This document shows positions 16,522 to 25,510 of a stretch of DNA of 64,000 nucleotides, piece by piece. The position numbers and the translations under genes are program-made. The notes below the pieces were generated by a model. The model saw only the letters and a program-made list of their open reading frames with translations, had not been told where the DNA came from and ran no database searches. The DNA is from Nocardioides sp. Root1257 (lineage in GTDB: Bacteria; Actinomycetota; Actinomycetes; Propionibacteriales; Nocardioidaceae), in contig NZ_LMDV01000008.1 of assembly GCF_001425175.1 (NCBI RefSeq), positions 418,351-482,350 on the forward strand, in the 5' to 3' direction. The first letter of the stretch is position 1; each line of letters opens with the position of its first letter.

Positions 16522-17721
16522 TCAGGCGTCCCAGGTCCGCAGCCAGATGGTGTGCTCGGACTGGGAGAGCTTGGCGAGCGCGTCGTCGGGCAGCGGGTCG
16601 AGGGTGTCGGTGACGACGTACCCCTGCTCGCCGCGGGTGGAGAGGTACTGCCCGGTGACGTTGGCGCCGGCGTCCGCGAGCACGCCGTTCACGCCGGCGA
16701 GGACCCCGGGGACGTTGACGTGCAGGAAGCCGATCCGGTGGCCGGCCTGGAGCTGCGGGGCGAGGACGGCGGGCACGTTGACCGACAGCTCGGTGCGGCC
16801 CTCGAGGGAGAAGCCGCCCAGCTTGCCGGCGACGAAGTAGCCGATCTCCTCCTGCGCCTCCTGGGTGGAGCCGCCGACGTGCGGGGTGAGGATCACGTTG
16901 TCGAGGCCACGCAGGACCGACTCGAACTCGTCGCCCTGGACCTTCGGCTCGACCGGGAAGACGTCGAGCGCGGCGCCCGCGATGTGCCCCGACAGGATGT
17001 GGTCGCGCAGCGACTCGTTGTCGACGACCATGCCGCGCGCGGCGTTGATGAAGATGCTGCGGGGCTTCATCCGCGCGAACTGCTCGGGGCCGAAGAAGCC
17101 GGCGTTGCCCGGGCGGCCGTCCACGTGGAGGCTGACGACGTCCGCCTTCTCGAGCAGCTCGTCGAGGGTCTTCATGCGCTGCGCGTTGCCGTGCGCCAGC
17201 CGGTCGGCGGTGTCGAAGAAGATCACCCGCAGGCCGAGGGCCTCGGCGAGGTTGGACAGCTGGGTGCCGATGTTGCCGTAGCCGACGATGCCGAGCGTGC
17301 GGCCGCGGACCTCGTGGCTGCCCTTCGCCGACTTGTCCCACACGCCGGCGTGCATCTTCTCGGTCTTCTCGGTGAGCCGGCGCGCGAGCGAGATGATCTC
17401 CGCGATCACGAGCTCGACCACGCTGCGCGTGTTGGAGTACGGCGCGTTGAAGACCGCGATCCCGCGATCGGCCGCCGCCACCAGGTCGACCTGGTTGGTG
17501 CCGATGCAGAAGCAGCCGATCGCGAGCAGGTCGGGCGCCCCGTCGAGGACGGCCTCGGTGATGTGGGTGTTGGAGCGGATGCCCAGCAGGTGTACGCCGG
17601 GGAGCGCCGCCAGCAGCTCCTCCTCGGAGAGGGAGCCGGCCCGCAGCTCGACCTCGAAGCCGCGCGCCTCGAGGATCTCGACGGCGACCGGGTGGATGTT
17701 CTCGAGCAGCAGCACCTTCAC
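16522..17721 (-). CDS. serA: D-3-phosphoglycerate dehydrogenase
   Basis: 399 aa, the roughly 410-aa form with one C-terminal ACT domain, like E. coli SerA. It makes 3-phosphohydroxypyruvate from 3-phosphoglycerate with NAD, the first step of serine synthesis. Visible blocks are 'GIRSNTHITEAVL', the NAD motif 'GIVGYGNIGTQLS', the catalytic Arg in 'NAARGMVVD', the Glu region 'ALDVFPVEP' and the His in 'TPHVGGSTQEAQ'. The ACT domain (about 325-399) would bind serine for feedback control. TAGGCT lies eight nt before the GTG at 17721, so I start there rather than at the longer GTG at 17745. Confidence 0.93.
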   Translation of the reverse strand: MKVLLLENIHPVAVEILEARGFEVELRAGSLSEEELLAALPGVHLLGIRSNTHITEAVLDGAPDLLAIGCFCIGTNQVDLVAAADRGIAVFNAPYSNTRSVVELVIAEIISLARRLTEKTEKMHAGVWDKSAKGSHEVRGRTLGIVGYGNIGTQLSNLAEALGLRVIFFDTADRLAHGNAQRMKTLDELLEKADVVSLHVDGRPGNAGFFGPEQFARMKPRSIFINAARGMVVDNESLRDHILSGHIAGAALDVFPVEPKVQGDEFESVLRGLDNVILTPHVGGSTQEAQEEIGYFVAGKLGGFSLEGRTELSVNVPAVLAPQLQAGHRIGFLHVNVPGVLAGVNGVLADAGANVTGQYLSTRGEQGYVVTDTLDPLPDDALAKLSQSEHTIWLRTWDA

Positions 17722-17795
17722 GATCGACCAGCCTAGGCGCGCCACGCGCGGGAACCGAACCCGCGACGGAGCGTGGACGGGGCATAGTTCGGCCC

Positions 17796-20492
17796 ATGCC
17801 TCGTCGTACCGGCCGGACCGCGGCCCTCGTCACGCTCGCCCTGGTCGCGGCCCTGCTCGTCGGCGTGGGCGGCAGGGTCGCCGCGGACCCGGCCGAGCGG
17901 TCGAGCAACCGGGGGACCTGGCAGGTCCGCGCGCTCGGCGCCGGGCAGTACGCCGTGAGCTGGACGTCGCCCACCCGGCTGCCGCTCACCTCGGACCGGC
18001 CGACGGTCGTCGGCCCGTCGGGGTGGCTGATCGGCACCTCGACCGTCGCCTCCGACGGGCGCACGGTGCAGGCGCGGGTGGCGGCACCGACCCGGCCCGA
18101 CGCCGCCCGTCTCGACGTGGTGCTCTCGGGCGACCGCCTCGACGTGGTCGGCAGCGACCGCGCCCGCCGCGGCGGCGCCGCGGCGGTGGACCCGCCGCTC
18201 GACCTGCCCGGTACGCAGACGCTGCCGGTGGACCCGGCGACGCCCGGCCCGTACGCCGTCACCACCTCCGACTACACGCTCGACCCGGTGGCGGTGCCGG
18301 GCATGCGGGTGCCGATCGAGATGGTCGGCCACGTCGTCGAGCCGGCTGCGGCCGAGCCGACCGGGCCCCGGCCGCTGGTGCTCTTCCTGCACGGCCGTCA
18401 CGGGGTCTGCTACAACCCCTCCGACGCGGACGCCTGGTCGGACGACTGGCCGTGCAAGGCGCCGTTCCGGGAGATCCCGAGTCAGCTCGGCTACGACTAC
18501 ATCCAGCAGGTGCTGGCCTCCCAGGGCTACGCGACGGTGTCGATCCGGGTCAACGGCATCAACGCCCAGGACTTCGCCGCCGCCGACGGAGGTGCCGACG
18601 CCCGTGCGCGCCTGGTGCAGGCGCACCTCGACCACTGGGTCGGCCTCGCCGCCGGTCACCAGGTCGACCTGTCGCGGGTCGTGCTCGTCGGGCACAGTCG
18701 CGGCGGCGAGGGCGTCGACCGGGCGTCGATCCGGATCCCGCTGACCGCGCCGTACCGGATCGTCGGCCAGGTGCTCATCGCGCCGACCGACTTCGGTGCC
18801 CAGGCGGCGCCGTACGTCCCCACCGTGACGCTGCTGCCCTACTGCGACGGCGACGTCAGCGACCTCCAGGGCCAGAAGTTCACCGACAACGGCCGTGACC
18901 TCACGGCCGACGACACCTCGCTGAAGAGCAGCGTCCTGGTGATGGGGGCCGACCACAACTTCTTCAACACCGAGTGGACGCCCGGCACGTCGGCGGCGCC
19001 GTCCTCCGACGACTGGGCCGGCGCCGTCGACCAGACCTGCGGCACCCGCGACCCGCAACGGCTCAGCGCCGCGGAGCAGCGCGCCGTCGGGGTCGCGTAC
19101 GTCGCCGGTGCGGTGCACCTCTTCGCGGCCGGCGACCAGTCGACGCTGCCGCTCTTCGACGGCTCGCGGGCCCGAGTCGCCTCGCAGGGCGACGCCCAGA
19201 CGCTGAGCCATGCGATCGGCGGCGGCCGGGTGCTGCGGGCGCCCGGGATCTCGACCGGGCTCGCGCTGGCCGACGGCGCGACGACCCGCTTCTGCTCGGG
19301 CGTGTACGACGCCGGTCGGATCGCGTCGTGCGGCCGCGGCGCCGCGGCGGCCGCGGCCACACCGCACTGGTCGCTGGGCGGCGAGCGGGTCCCGGTCCGG
19401 ACCTTCTTCGAGATGGCCTGGACGGCGAGCGGCCAGTCCGGCGGGATGCTGCTCGGCAGTCCGCTCGACCTCACCGGCCGTCGGCTCGAGCTGCGCACGA
19501 TCGTCGACGGCCGCGCGAGCACGGCGGTCCGGGTCCGGCTCACCGACGCCGACGGCGCCAGCGCGGTGCTCGACCCCGTCGGCGGCGACGCGCTGCCGGC
19601 CCTCGGGTCCGCGCCCGAGGTCCGCAAGCTCTGGGCCCAGACCGTCGTCGTCGACCCGGCGGCGGCCGCCCTCGACCTGACCCGGGTCGTCCGGGTCGAC
19701 CTGGTCGGCGTCAGCAGCCGTGGCCGGCTCTGGGTGGCCGACCTCTCCTCGGCACCGGCGGCGCTCGCCGCCGTCCCGGCTCGACGCCTGCCGACCATCG
19801 ACATCTCCCGGCTGCGGGTCACCGAGGGCTCGGGCGGGGCCAAGGTCGCCGAGGTCCCGTTCCACGTCAACGGCGTCCTGACCGCGCCGGCCCGCTTCGT
19901 CGTGCTCACCGTCGGTCAGGCGCGCGGTGACCTGCAGCGGTTCGCGGTCGACCTGGCCCCCGGGCAGACCGGCGGCACGATCCCGGTCGGGTACGTCGCC
20001 GACCGGCGCGCCGACTACCGGCGCCTCGTCACCCAGGTCGCCGCGTGGCCGACCCGCAACGTGATGACGGACCGCTACATCGGCGACCTCACCGTCCTCG
20101 ACGACGACCCGCGACCCGTCGTCACCGTCGACACCGTCGCGCCGCGCGTGAGCGAGGGGAGGCCGGCCCAGTGGCGGGTCAGCATCGACCGGAAGGCCGA
20201 CCTCGAGCTCACCGTCACGGGCCGCGTCGTGCACGGTCCGGGCCGCCCGGTCCAGGTCGCCGACATCGCGTCGTCCTGGACCGACCTGCACGTCGGCCCG
20301 GCCGACCCGAGCAAGCCGCTGTGGTCGCTCGGTGCGATGACGTACGACGTCCTCCGGTCGGGCCGCAAGGAGGTCCTCGTCTCGATCCCCACCGCGAAGG
20401 ACGCCGCGGCCGACGGTCCCGAGACGATCACGCTGCGCTTCCGCGTCGGGAGGGAGTCCTTCCGGCGCACCGTGACGGTCCTGGACCACTAG
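17796..20492 (+). CDS. large secreted alpha/beta hydrolase with C-terminal beta domains
   Basis: 898 aa. A signal peptide (about 1-31) precedes about 130 residues of unassigned sequence. Next is an alpha/beta-hydrolase region (about 155-440) with 'LVLFLHGRHGVCYN' (oxyanion part) and the nucleophile elbow 'VGHSRGGEG'; 'ADHNFFNTEW' is a candidate for the catalytic His. The last 400 residues are beta-rich, with Calx-beta-like blocks ('VTEGSGGAKVAEVPF', 'PRVSEGRPAQWRVSID', 'DGPETITLRFRVG'). It may be a surface or extracellular esterase, lipase or peptidase with adhesion domains. CATAGT seven nt before the ATG suggests a leaderless start. The exact substrate is unknown. Confidence 0.75.
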   Translation: MPRRTGRTAALVTLALVAALLVGVGGRVAADPAERSSNRGTWQVRALGAGQYAVSWTSPTRLPLTSDRPTVVGPSGWLIGTSTVASDGRTVQARVAAPTRPDAARLDVVLSGDRLDVVGSDRARRGGAAAVDPPLDLPGTQTLPVDPATPGPYAVTTSDYTLDPVAVPGMRVPIEMVGHVVEPAAAEPTGPRPLVLFLHGRHGVCYNPSDADAWSDDWPCKAPFREIPSQLGYDYIQQVLASQGYATVSIRVNGINAQDFAAADGGADARARLVQAHLDHWVGLAAGHQVDLSRVVLVGHSRGGEGVDRASIRIPLTAPYRIVGQVLIAPTDFGAQAAPYVPTVTLLPYCDGDVSDLQGQKFTDNGRDLTADDTSLKSSVLVMGADHNFFNTEWTPGTSAAPSSDDWAGAVDQTCGTRDPQRLSAAEQRAVGVAYVAGAVHLFAAGDQSTLPLFDGSRARVASQGDAQTLSHAIGGGRVLRAPGISTGLALADGATTRFCSGVYDAGRIASCGRGAAAAAATPHWSLGGERVPVRTFFEMAWTASGQSGGMLLGSPLDLTGRRLELRTIVDGRASTAVRVRLTDADGASAVLDPVGGDALPALGSAPEVRKLWAQTVVVDPAAAALDLTRVVRVDLVGVSSRGRLWVADLSSAPAALAAVPARRLPTIDISRLRVTEGSGGAKVAEVPFHVNGVLTAPARFVVLTVGQARGDLQRFAVDLAPGQTGGTIPVGYVADRRADYRRLVTQVAAWPTRNVMTDRYIGDLTVLDDDPRPVVTVDTVAPRVSEGRPAQWRVSIDRKADLELTVTGRVVHGPGRPVQVADIASSWTDLHVGPADPSKPLWSLGAMTYDVLRSGRKEVLVSIPTAKDAAADGPETITLRFRVGRESFRRTVTVLDH

Positions 20493-20503
20493 GCCCAGGA
20501 CCG
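20476..20503. terminator. hairpin at convergent gene ends
   Basis: A perfect 9-bp inverted repeat (20476-20484 with 20495-20503) straddles the TAG stop of the large hydrolase, 15 nt before the rtcB stop. It has no T-tract. The position suits two-way termination. Confidence 0.45.
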
Positions 20504-20517
20504 CCTCGGCGAGCGGC

Positions 20518-21687
20518 TCAGTCGCCCTTCACGTTCACGATCTGACGCAGCGTGTGCCGCACCTCGACCAGGTCGGCGGCGTCCGCCATCACCTGGTCGA
20601 TGTCCTTGTACGCCGCCGGGATCTCGTCGATGAACGCGTCGGTGTCGCGGTACTCGATCCCGACCATCGCCTCGCGGAGCTGGTCACGGGTGAAGGTCCT
20701 GCGGGCCCGCGACCGCGAGTACTCCCGACCCGCGCCGTGGGGCGCGGAGCTGAGCGCCATCACGTTGCCGCGACCGGAGACGACGTACGACGCCGTGCCC
20801 ATCGACCCGGGGATCAGCCCGGGACGGCCGGCCTCGGCGTTGATGGCGCCCTTGCGCGAGAGCCAGACGTCCTTGCCGAAGTGGCGCTCCTGCTCGGTGT
20901 AGTTGTGGTGGCAGTTGATCTCCTCCTGCCGCTCCACCGGGCCATCCACCCACTCCGCGAACTGCCGCACGACCCGGTCCATCATCTCCTCGCGGTTGAG
21001 CAGCGCGTAGGTCTGCGCCCACCGCATCTGGCCGATGTAGGACCAGAACTCGTCCGTGCCCTCGGGCAGGTAGGCGAGGTCACGGTCGGGCAGCTGCACC
21101 CACCACTTCTCGCACAGGTCGCGGGCCACCCGGATGTGGTGCTGCGCGATCTTGTTGCCGACCCCGCGCGACCCGGAGTGCAGGAAGAGCCAGACCCGCT
21201 GGAGCTCGTCGACCGTGACCTCGATGAAGTGGTTGCCCGACCCCAGGGTGCCCAGCTGCAGCTCCCACCGACCGGCGTACGACCCGGGCTCGAACCCGGT
21301 CTCCTCGGCCAGTCGCGTCAGCTGCTCGAGGCGCTCACGCGTGTGGTCGCGGCTGACCTTCCGGTTGCTGGCGCCGGCCGAGAGCGGGACGGCCCGCTCG
21401 ATGGCCTCGCGCAGCGGTCGGCGGTCGGCCGGCAGCTGGTCGACGGCGTACTGGGTGCGGACGGCGATCATGCCGCAGCCGATGTCGACGCCGACCGCGG
21501 CAGGCATGATCGCGCCGAGGGTCGGGATGACCGACCCGACGGTCGCTCCCAGACCCAGGTGGGCGTCGGGCATCAGTGCGAGGTGCGGGAAGATGAACGG
21601 CATCGTCGACGCCGTCACCGCCTGCTCGCGGGTGCCCTGCTCGAGGATCGAGGCCCAGCTCATGAGCCTCGTGGTGATCTGCTCCAT
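20518..21687 (-). CDS. rtcB: RtcB family RNA ligase
   Basis: 389 aa. RtcB joins 2',3'-cyclic-phosphate or 3'-phosphate RNA ends to 5'-OH ends with GTP and Mn2+. All core blocks are visible: 'VGVDIGCGM' (metal Asp and Cys), 'LGSGNHFIEV', 'HSGSRGVGN', 'NCHHNYTE', 'PGSMGTASYVV' and 'SSAPHGAGRE', which includes the His that is guanylylated. The length matches the short bacterial form. ACGATG is preceded by a GGAGAAG ribosome site. No archease or release-factor partner is nearby, so it may act in RNA repair. The divergent gene starts 137 nt away across a palindrome. Confidence 0.93.
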   Translation of the reverse strand: MEQITTRLMSWASILEQGTREQAVTASTMPFIFPHLALMPDAHLGLGATVGSVIPTLGAIMPAAVGVDIGCGMIAVRTQYAVDQLPADRRPLREAIERAVPLSAGASNRKVSRDHTRERLEQLTRLAEETGFEPGSYAGRWELQLGTLGSGNHFIEVTVDELQRVWLFLHSGSRGVGNKIAQHHIRVARDLCEKWWVQLPDRDLAYLPEGTDEFWSYIGQMRWAQTYALLNREEMMDRVVRQFAEWVDGPVERQEEINCHHNYTEQERHFGKDVWLSRKGAINAEAGRPGLIPGSMGTASYVVSGRGNVMALSSAPHGAGREYSRSRARRTFTRDQLREAMVGIEYRDTDAFIDEIPAAYKDIDQVMADAADLVEVRHTLRQIVNVKGD

Positions 21688-21762
21688 CGTCTTCTCCTGC
21701 TCGGTCCTTCCTTGCGTGCTCGCGCCGACCGGTCGGTCGGCGACGCGTCAGGCTAGGTACCT

Positions 21763-21787
21763 GAAATGGGGTTGCACACCGCATTTC
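21763..21787. promoter_or_regulatory. 25-bp imperfect palindrome between rtcB and the propeller gene
   Basis: GAAATGGGG and CCGCATTTC (8 of 9 complementary) flank a 7-nt spacer. The site lies upstream of a TAGCCT hexamer that could be the rtcB -10 and 26 nt before TACCGT of the divergent gene. The arms share AAATG(C/G)GG / CCGCATTT with the candidate GntR operator at 8648-8677, though the spacer differs by 7 nt. Confidence 0.4.
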
Positions 21788-21824
21788 CGCTGTGTGCTGC
21801 CGCGGTGCTCGCTACCGTCGATGC

Positions 21825-23000
21825 ATGGTGCGCGCCGGACGGTTGGCCCTGGTCCTGGGGACGTCCGCTGCCGCGCTCGTGCTGGTGCCGCTCGCGGGAG
21901 GCGCCGAGGCGCACCGGGGTACGACGTCCGTCGCGCTGCCCGACCGGCTCGCGGACTACTCCCACCTGACGGCGGACGTCACGGACGCGCCGGTGGGTCG
22001 GGCGGTGGCGCTCTACCAACGGGGCTTCGGCGTCGAGCTCTTCGACTCCCCGCAGGCCGTGCTGCTGGCCGCCGACGACGACGTCTACCGCCGGTTGGGC
22101 GCCGCCGAGAGCCGGGGCGGTCCCGAGTCGCAGGGCGACCCGGGTCCGATGCTCCTGTCTCCGGACGGGCGCCAGGTGGTGCTCGGGGACCACGACACCG
22201 GGTCGCCGGACCTCGCGGTCGTCGACCTCGGGTCCGGCGACGTCGCGACGCACGGGCTGCCCGATGCCCGCAGCGTCATCCCGGTGGCGTGGTCGCCGGA
22301 CGGCAGCCGGGTCGCCTACCTGTCGGACGACAGCCCCACCAACCCGTACTCCGGCGGCCTGATCGTCGGCGACCTCGTCGTGCTCGACCTGGCGTCGGGG
22401 GAGGCGTCGCCGGTGCCGGGCGGGGAGGACGTGTCGGCCGCCGCGTTCTCGCCAGACGGTGCTGAGCTGGCGGTGCAGCACGCCAGCGGCTCGGGCGGAC
22501 TCGCGATCGTCGACCTGGCCTCCGGCGCGGTGCGCCGTGTGGACGCCACCGGCAGCCTGGCCGGCCCGGACGCCTGGTCGCCCGACGGCAGCCTGCTGGC
22601 ACTCGTCGGCGCGCCCGGGCTGTCGTTCGTCGACCCCGACGGGACGGGCGTGCCGCTCACGCTGGCCCGTCCGGCGACTGACGGGATCCTCGGGTGGACC
22701 GGCAGCCGGGAGGTCGCGGTGCTCGAGAGCCCGGACGCGGACGACGCCACGATCACGGCGTACGCCCTCGACGGCGGCAGCCGCCCCCTGACCGCCATCG
22801 GCGACCTCGGCAGCTACGGGATCGGCCGGATCCAGCTGGCCTCCGGCCTGATCGCCGACCTCCAGGCGCGCCCCGCCGGCTCGCCCGACCACGGTCCGTG
22901 GCCGCCCGCCTTCCGGATCGGCGTCGCCCTCGTCCTGGGACTGGCGATCGCGCTGGTCGTGGTGCTGGTGGACCGTCGGCGGGGAGCCACGAAGGCCTAG
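21825..23000 (+). CDS. exported beta-propeller (WD40/TolB-like) protein with C-terminal anchor
   Basis: 391 aa. A signal peptide (about 1-29) is followed by repeated 'SPDG' blades ('LLSPDGRQVVLGD', 'WSPDGSRVAYLSDD', 'FSPDGAELAVQ', 'WSPDGSLLALV'), the mark of TolB/WD40-like propellers. One transmembrane helix near 355-375 ('IGVALVLGLAIALVVVLV') with a basic tail would anchor it outside the cell. The function is unknown. TACCGT six nt before the ATG suggests leaderless translation. It resembles the propeller part of the anti-sigma-like protein at 34873-36174, but no sigma gene is adjacent. Confidence 0.75.
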   Translation: MVRAGRLALVLGTSAAALVLVPLAGGAEAHRGTTSVALPDRLADYSHLTADVTDAPVGRAVALYQRGFGVELFDSPQAVLLAADDDVYRRLGAAESRGGPESQGDPGPMLLSPDGRQVVLGDHDTGSPDLAVVDLGSGDVATHGLPDARSVIPVAWSPDGSRVAYLSDDSPTNPYSGGLIVGDLVVLDLASGEASPVPGGEDVSAAAFSPDGAELAVQHASGSGGLAIVDLASGAVRRVDATGSLAGPDAWSPDGSLLALVGAPGLSFVDPDGTGVPLTLARPATDGILGWTGSREVAVLESPDADDATITAYALDGGSRPLTAIGDLGSYGIGRIQLASGLIADLQARPAGSPDHGPWPPAFRIGVALVLGLAIALVVVLVDRRRGATKA

Positions 23001-23059
23001 GGCCTAGGCGGTCGGAAACGGCTTGCTCACCTGGTTTTCGACGTGGGTCACTACGTCGC

Positions 23060-23748
23060 GTGACCCCGACCGCAGACGACTTCCAGGCGCTGGCGCGCAG
23101 CTCGCCGTGGCGCTGGACGACCCTGCACGTCCGGCACCGGGCGACGCTGGTCGAGGACGGGGTGGAGGCATGGGTGCGACGCCCGGGCGAGCTGGTGGTG
23201 CGCCAGCCTGACGGCGAGGTCCACCGGGTGCACCAGCAGCCGGGTGCCGGCCGCGGCTACGTCTCGAGCGACCCCGACTTCGTGCCGCCCGAGGTGCGGG
23301 TCCCCCAGGACGTCGTGCCGATGTACCGGCCCGACGGTCTCGTCGCCGCCCGACCGGACGACTGGGCGATCGAGTACGACGACCCGATGTGGGTCAACTA
23401 CCGCTGGGTGGCCGCGCTGGACCCGGTCGAGCTGAGCCACCACGTGGCCGTCGATGACCTGCGCGTCGACACCGTCGACGCCCGCCCGGTGTGGCGGCGT
23501 CGGTGCGTGCGCTGCCGGGCTACGACCCGCGCTGCGGCGGCAACTGCTGCGAGCTGATCTGGAGCGAGGCCGGCCGGCTCTGCGAGGTCGACGACCCGGC
23601 TGACGCCTACCACCCGCCGGGCTACGACTACCCGGACCACTACGACGTGGCGCTCGACGTACAGACCGGGATCGTGGTGCGCTGCCTGCCGGTCGGAGGC
23701 GATCCGCGGAGTCCCTGGCTCGAGAACACCATCCTCGACGTCGGCTGA
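23060..23748 (+). pseudogene. hypothetical protein broken by a one-base frameshift
   Basis: From the GTG at 23060 the protein reads 'TADDFQALARSSPWRWTTLH' and continues for about 140 aa. Near 23488-23492 coding character moves to another frame, which continues 'ASVRALPGYDPRCGGNCCEL' to the stop at 23746-23748. One missing G in the TGG(G)CGGCG run explains the jump, and repair gives about 229 aa. The restored protein is soluble and acidic, with 'CGGNCCEL' near residue 160 that could bind metal. I do not recognise the family. Together with the MFS gene it is the second single-base loss in the window. Confidence 0.6.
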
Positions 23749-23794
23749 CACACCACGCACCGGTTTCGTGCGAGAACCGGTGCCTGATGTGTCA
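23746..23794. terminator. nested hairpin between convergent genes
   Basis: A 9-bp perfect stem (23757-23765 with 23775-23783) sits inside a second pairing of TGACAC (23746-23751) with GTGTCA (23789-23794). It begins at the stop of the frameshifted gene and ends 15 nt before the stop of the XPB helicase gene, so it can serve both strands. Confidence 0.6.
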
Positions 23795-23808
23795 CCGGAC
23801 GCGCCCGC

Positions 23809-25449
23809 CTAGGCCCCGACGTCCTCCGCGTCCACGATCCGGTAGGCGTAGCCCTGCTCGGCGAGGAAGCGCTGCCGGTTCTGGGCGAACTCGGCGTCGA
23901 CGGTGTCGCGGGACACGATCGTGTAGAAGTGCGCGGTCTTGCCCTCGGTCTTGGGTCGCAGCAGCCGGCCGAGCCGCTGGGCCTCCTCCTGGCGGGAGCC
24001 GTAGGAGCCGGAGACCTGGATGGCGACCTCGGCCGACGGCAGATCGATGGAGAAGTTGGCGACCTTCGAGACCACCAGGAGCCCGACCTCGCCGGACCGG
24101 AAGGCGTCGAAGAGCCGCTGCCTCTCCTTCACTGGCGTCTCGCCCTTGATGACCGGGGCGTTCAGTGCATCGGCCAGCTCGTCGAGCTGCTCGATGTACT
24201 GCCCGATCACCAGCGTGGGCTGGCCCGGGTGCGAGTCCACGAGCGAGCGGACCACGTCGATCTTGTGGTGCGTGCACGACGCGAGCCGGTAGCGCTCCTC
24301 GGGCTCGGCGGTCGCGTAGGTCAGCCGCTCGGACGACGGCAGGGTCACCCGCACCTCGACGCAGTCGGCCGGCGCGATCCAGCCCTGCGACTCGATGTCC
24401 TTCCAGGGCGCGTCGTACCTCTTCGGGCCGATCAGCGAGAAGACGTCGCCCTCGCGGCCGTCCTCGCGCACCAGCGTCGCCGTGAGGCCGAGCCGGCGAC
24501 GGGCCTGCAGGTTGGCGGTCATCCGGAAGATCGGCGCGGGCAGCAGGTGCACCTCGTCGTACACGATCAGGCCCCAGTCGCGCGCGTCGAGCAGCTCGAG
24601 GTGCGAGTAGACGCCCTTCCGCTTGGTGGTCAGCACCTGGTACGTCGCGATGGTGACCGGCCGGATCTCCTTGACGGCACCGGAGTACTCGCCGATCTCG
24701 TCCTCCGTCAGCGACGTACGTCGGACCAGCTCGTCCTTCCACTGCCGCGCGGAGACGGTGTTGGTGACCAGGATCAGCGTGGTCGCCTTGGCCTCGGCCA
24801 TGGCGGCGGCGCCGACCAGCGTCTTGCCCGCGCCGCACGGGAGGACGACGACGCCGGATCCGCCGTGCCAGAAGGACTCCGCGGCCTCGCGCTGGTAGGC
24901 GCGCAGGTGCCACTCGGTCTCGTCGAGGAAGATCGGGTGCGCCTCGCCGTCGACGTACCCGGCGAAGTCCTCGGCCGGCCAGCCCAGCTTGAGCAGCGCC
25001 TGCTTGAGGTTGCCGCGCTCGGAGGGATGTACGGCGACCGTGTCGTCGTCGATCCGGTCGCCGAGCATGCCCGCGACCTTCTTGGCGCGCAGCACCTCCT
25101 CGAGCACCGGGCGGTCGTTGGAGACCATGACCAGCCCGTGGATCGGGTTCTTCTCCAGCCGCAGCCGGCCGTAGCGGGCCATCGTCTCCGCGACGTCGAC
25201 GAGCAGCGCGTGCGGCACGGCGTACCGGCTGAACTCGAGCAGCGTGTCGACGACCTGCTCGGCGTCGTGGCCCGCGGCGCGGGCGTTCCAGAGGCCGAGC
25301 GGCGTCAGCCGGTAGGTGTGGACGTGCTCGGGGGAGCGCTCGAGCTCGGCGAACGGCGCGATCGCCTTGCGGCAGTCCGCGGCGCGCTCGTGGTCGATCT
25401 CGAGCAGCAGCGTCTTGTCCGACTGGACGATGAGGGGGCCGTCATTCAC
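23809..25449 (-). CDS. XPB/Rad25-type DNA repair helicase
   Basis: 546 aa, the length of mycobacterial and archaeal XPB homologues, a 3'-5' superfamily 2 helicase. The N-terminal damage-recognition/helicase-associated part spans about 1-175. Motifs follow: Walker A 'LPCGAGKTLVG' (206-210 core), DEVH box 'VYDEVHLLPAP', 'LTATLVREDGRE' (motif III plus the RED-like loop typical of XPB), and 'QEEAQRLGRLLRP' (motif VI). The start is GTG with TAGGCT six nt upstream. In mycobacteria the next gene encodes a helicase-C protein; here that partner is present at 27172-29439, but three genes lie between. Confidence 0.93.
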   Translation of the reverse strand: MNDGPLIVQSDKTLLLEIDHERAADCRKAIAPFAELERSPEHVHTYRLTPLGLWNARAAGHDAEQVVDTLLEFSRYAVPHALLVDVAETMARYGRLRLEKNPIHGLVMVSNDRPVLEEVLRAKKVAGMLGDRIDDDTVAVHPSERGNLKQALLKLGWPAEDFAGYVDGEAHPIFLDETEWHLRAYQREAAESFWHGGSGVVVLPCGAGKTLVGAAAMAEAKATTLILVTNTVSARQWKDELVRRTSLTEDEIGEYSGAVKEIRPVTIATYQVLTTKRKGVYSHLELLDARDWGLIVYDEVHLLPAPIFRMTANLQARRRLGLTATLVREDGREGDVFSLIGPKRYDAPWKDIESQGWIAPADCVEVRVTLPSSERLTYATAEPEERYRLASCTHHKIDVVRSLVDSHPGQPTLVIGQYIEQLDELADALNAPVIKGETPVKERQRLFDAFRSGEVGLLVVSKVANFSIDLPSAEVAIQVSGSYGSRQEEAQRLGRLLRPKTEGKTAHFYTIVSRDTVDAEFAQNRQRFLAEQGYAYRIVDAEDVGA

Positions 25450-25510
25450 CGGACAAGCCTACGGACCTACCCTGACGCGTCGGCGCCCGCCGACCGGGGG
25501 AGGGCGGCAG

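Noticed and set aside
16169..16840. Open frames through the 135-bp repeats on both strands
   Set aside because: The repeats are palindromic and intergenic; the frames run into serA and show no ribosome site or known domain.
17733..20489. 918-codon open frame antisense to the large secreted hydrolase
   Set aside because: A high-GC shadow frame: Arg/Asp/Gly/Val-rich, no motif, and the plus-strand gene has a signal peptide and catalytic blocks.
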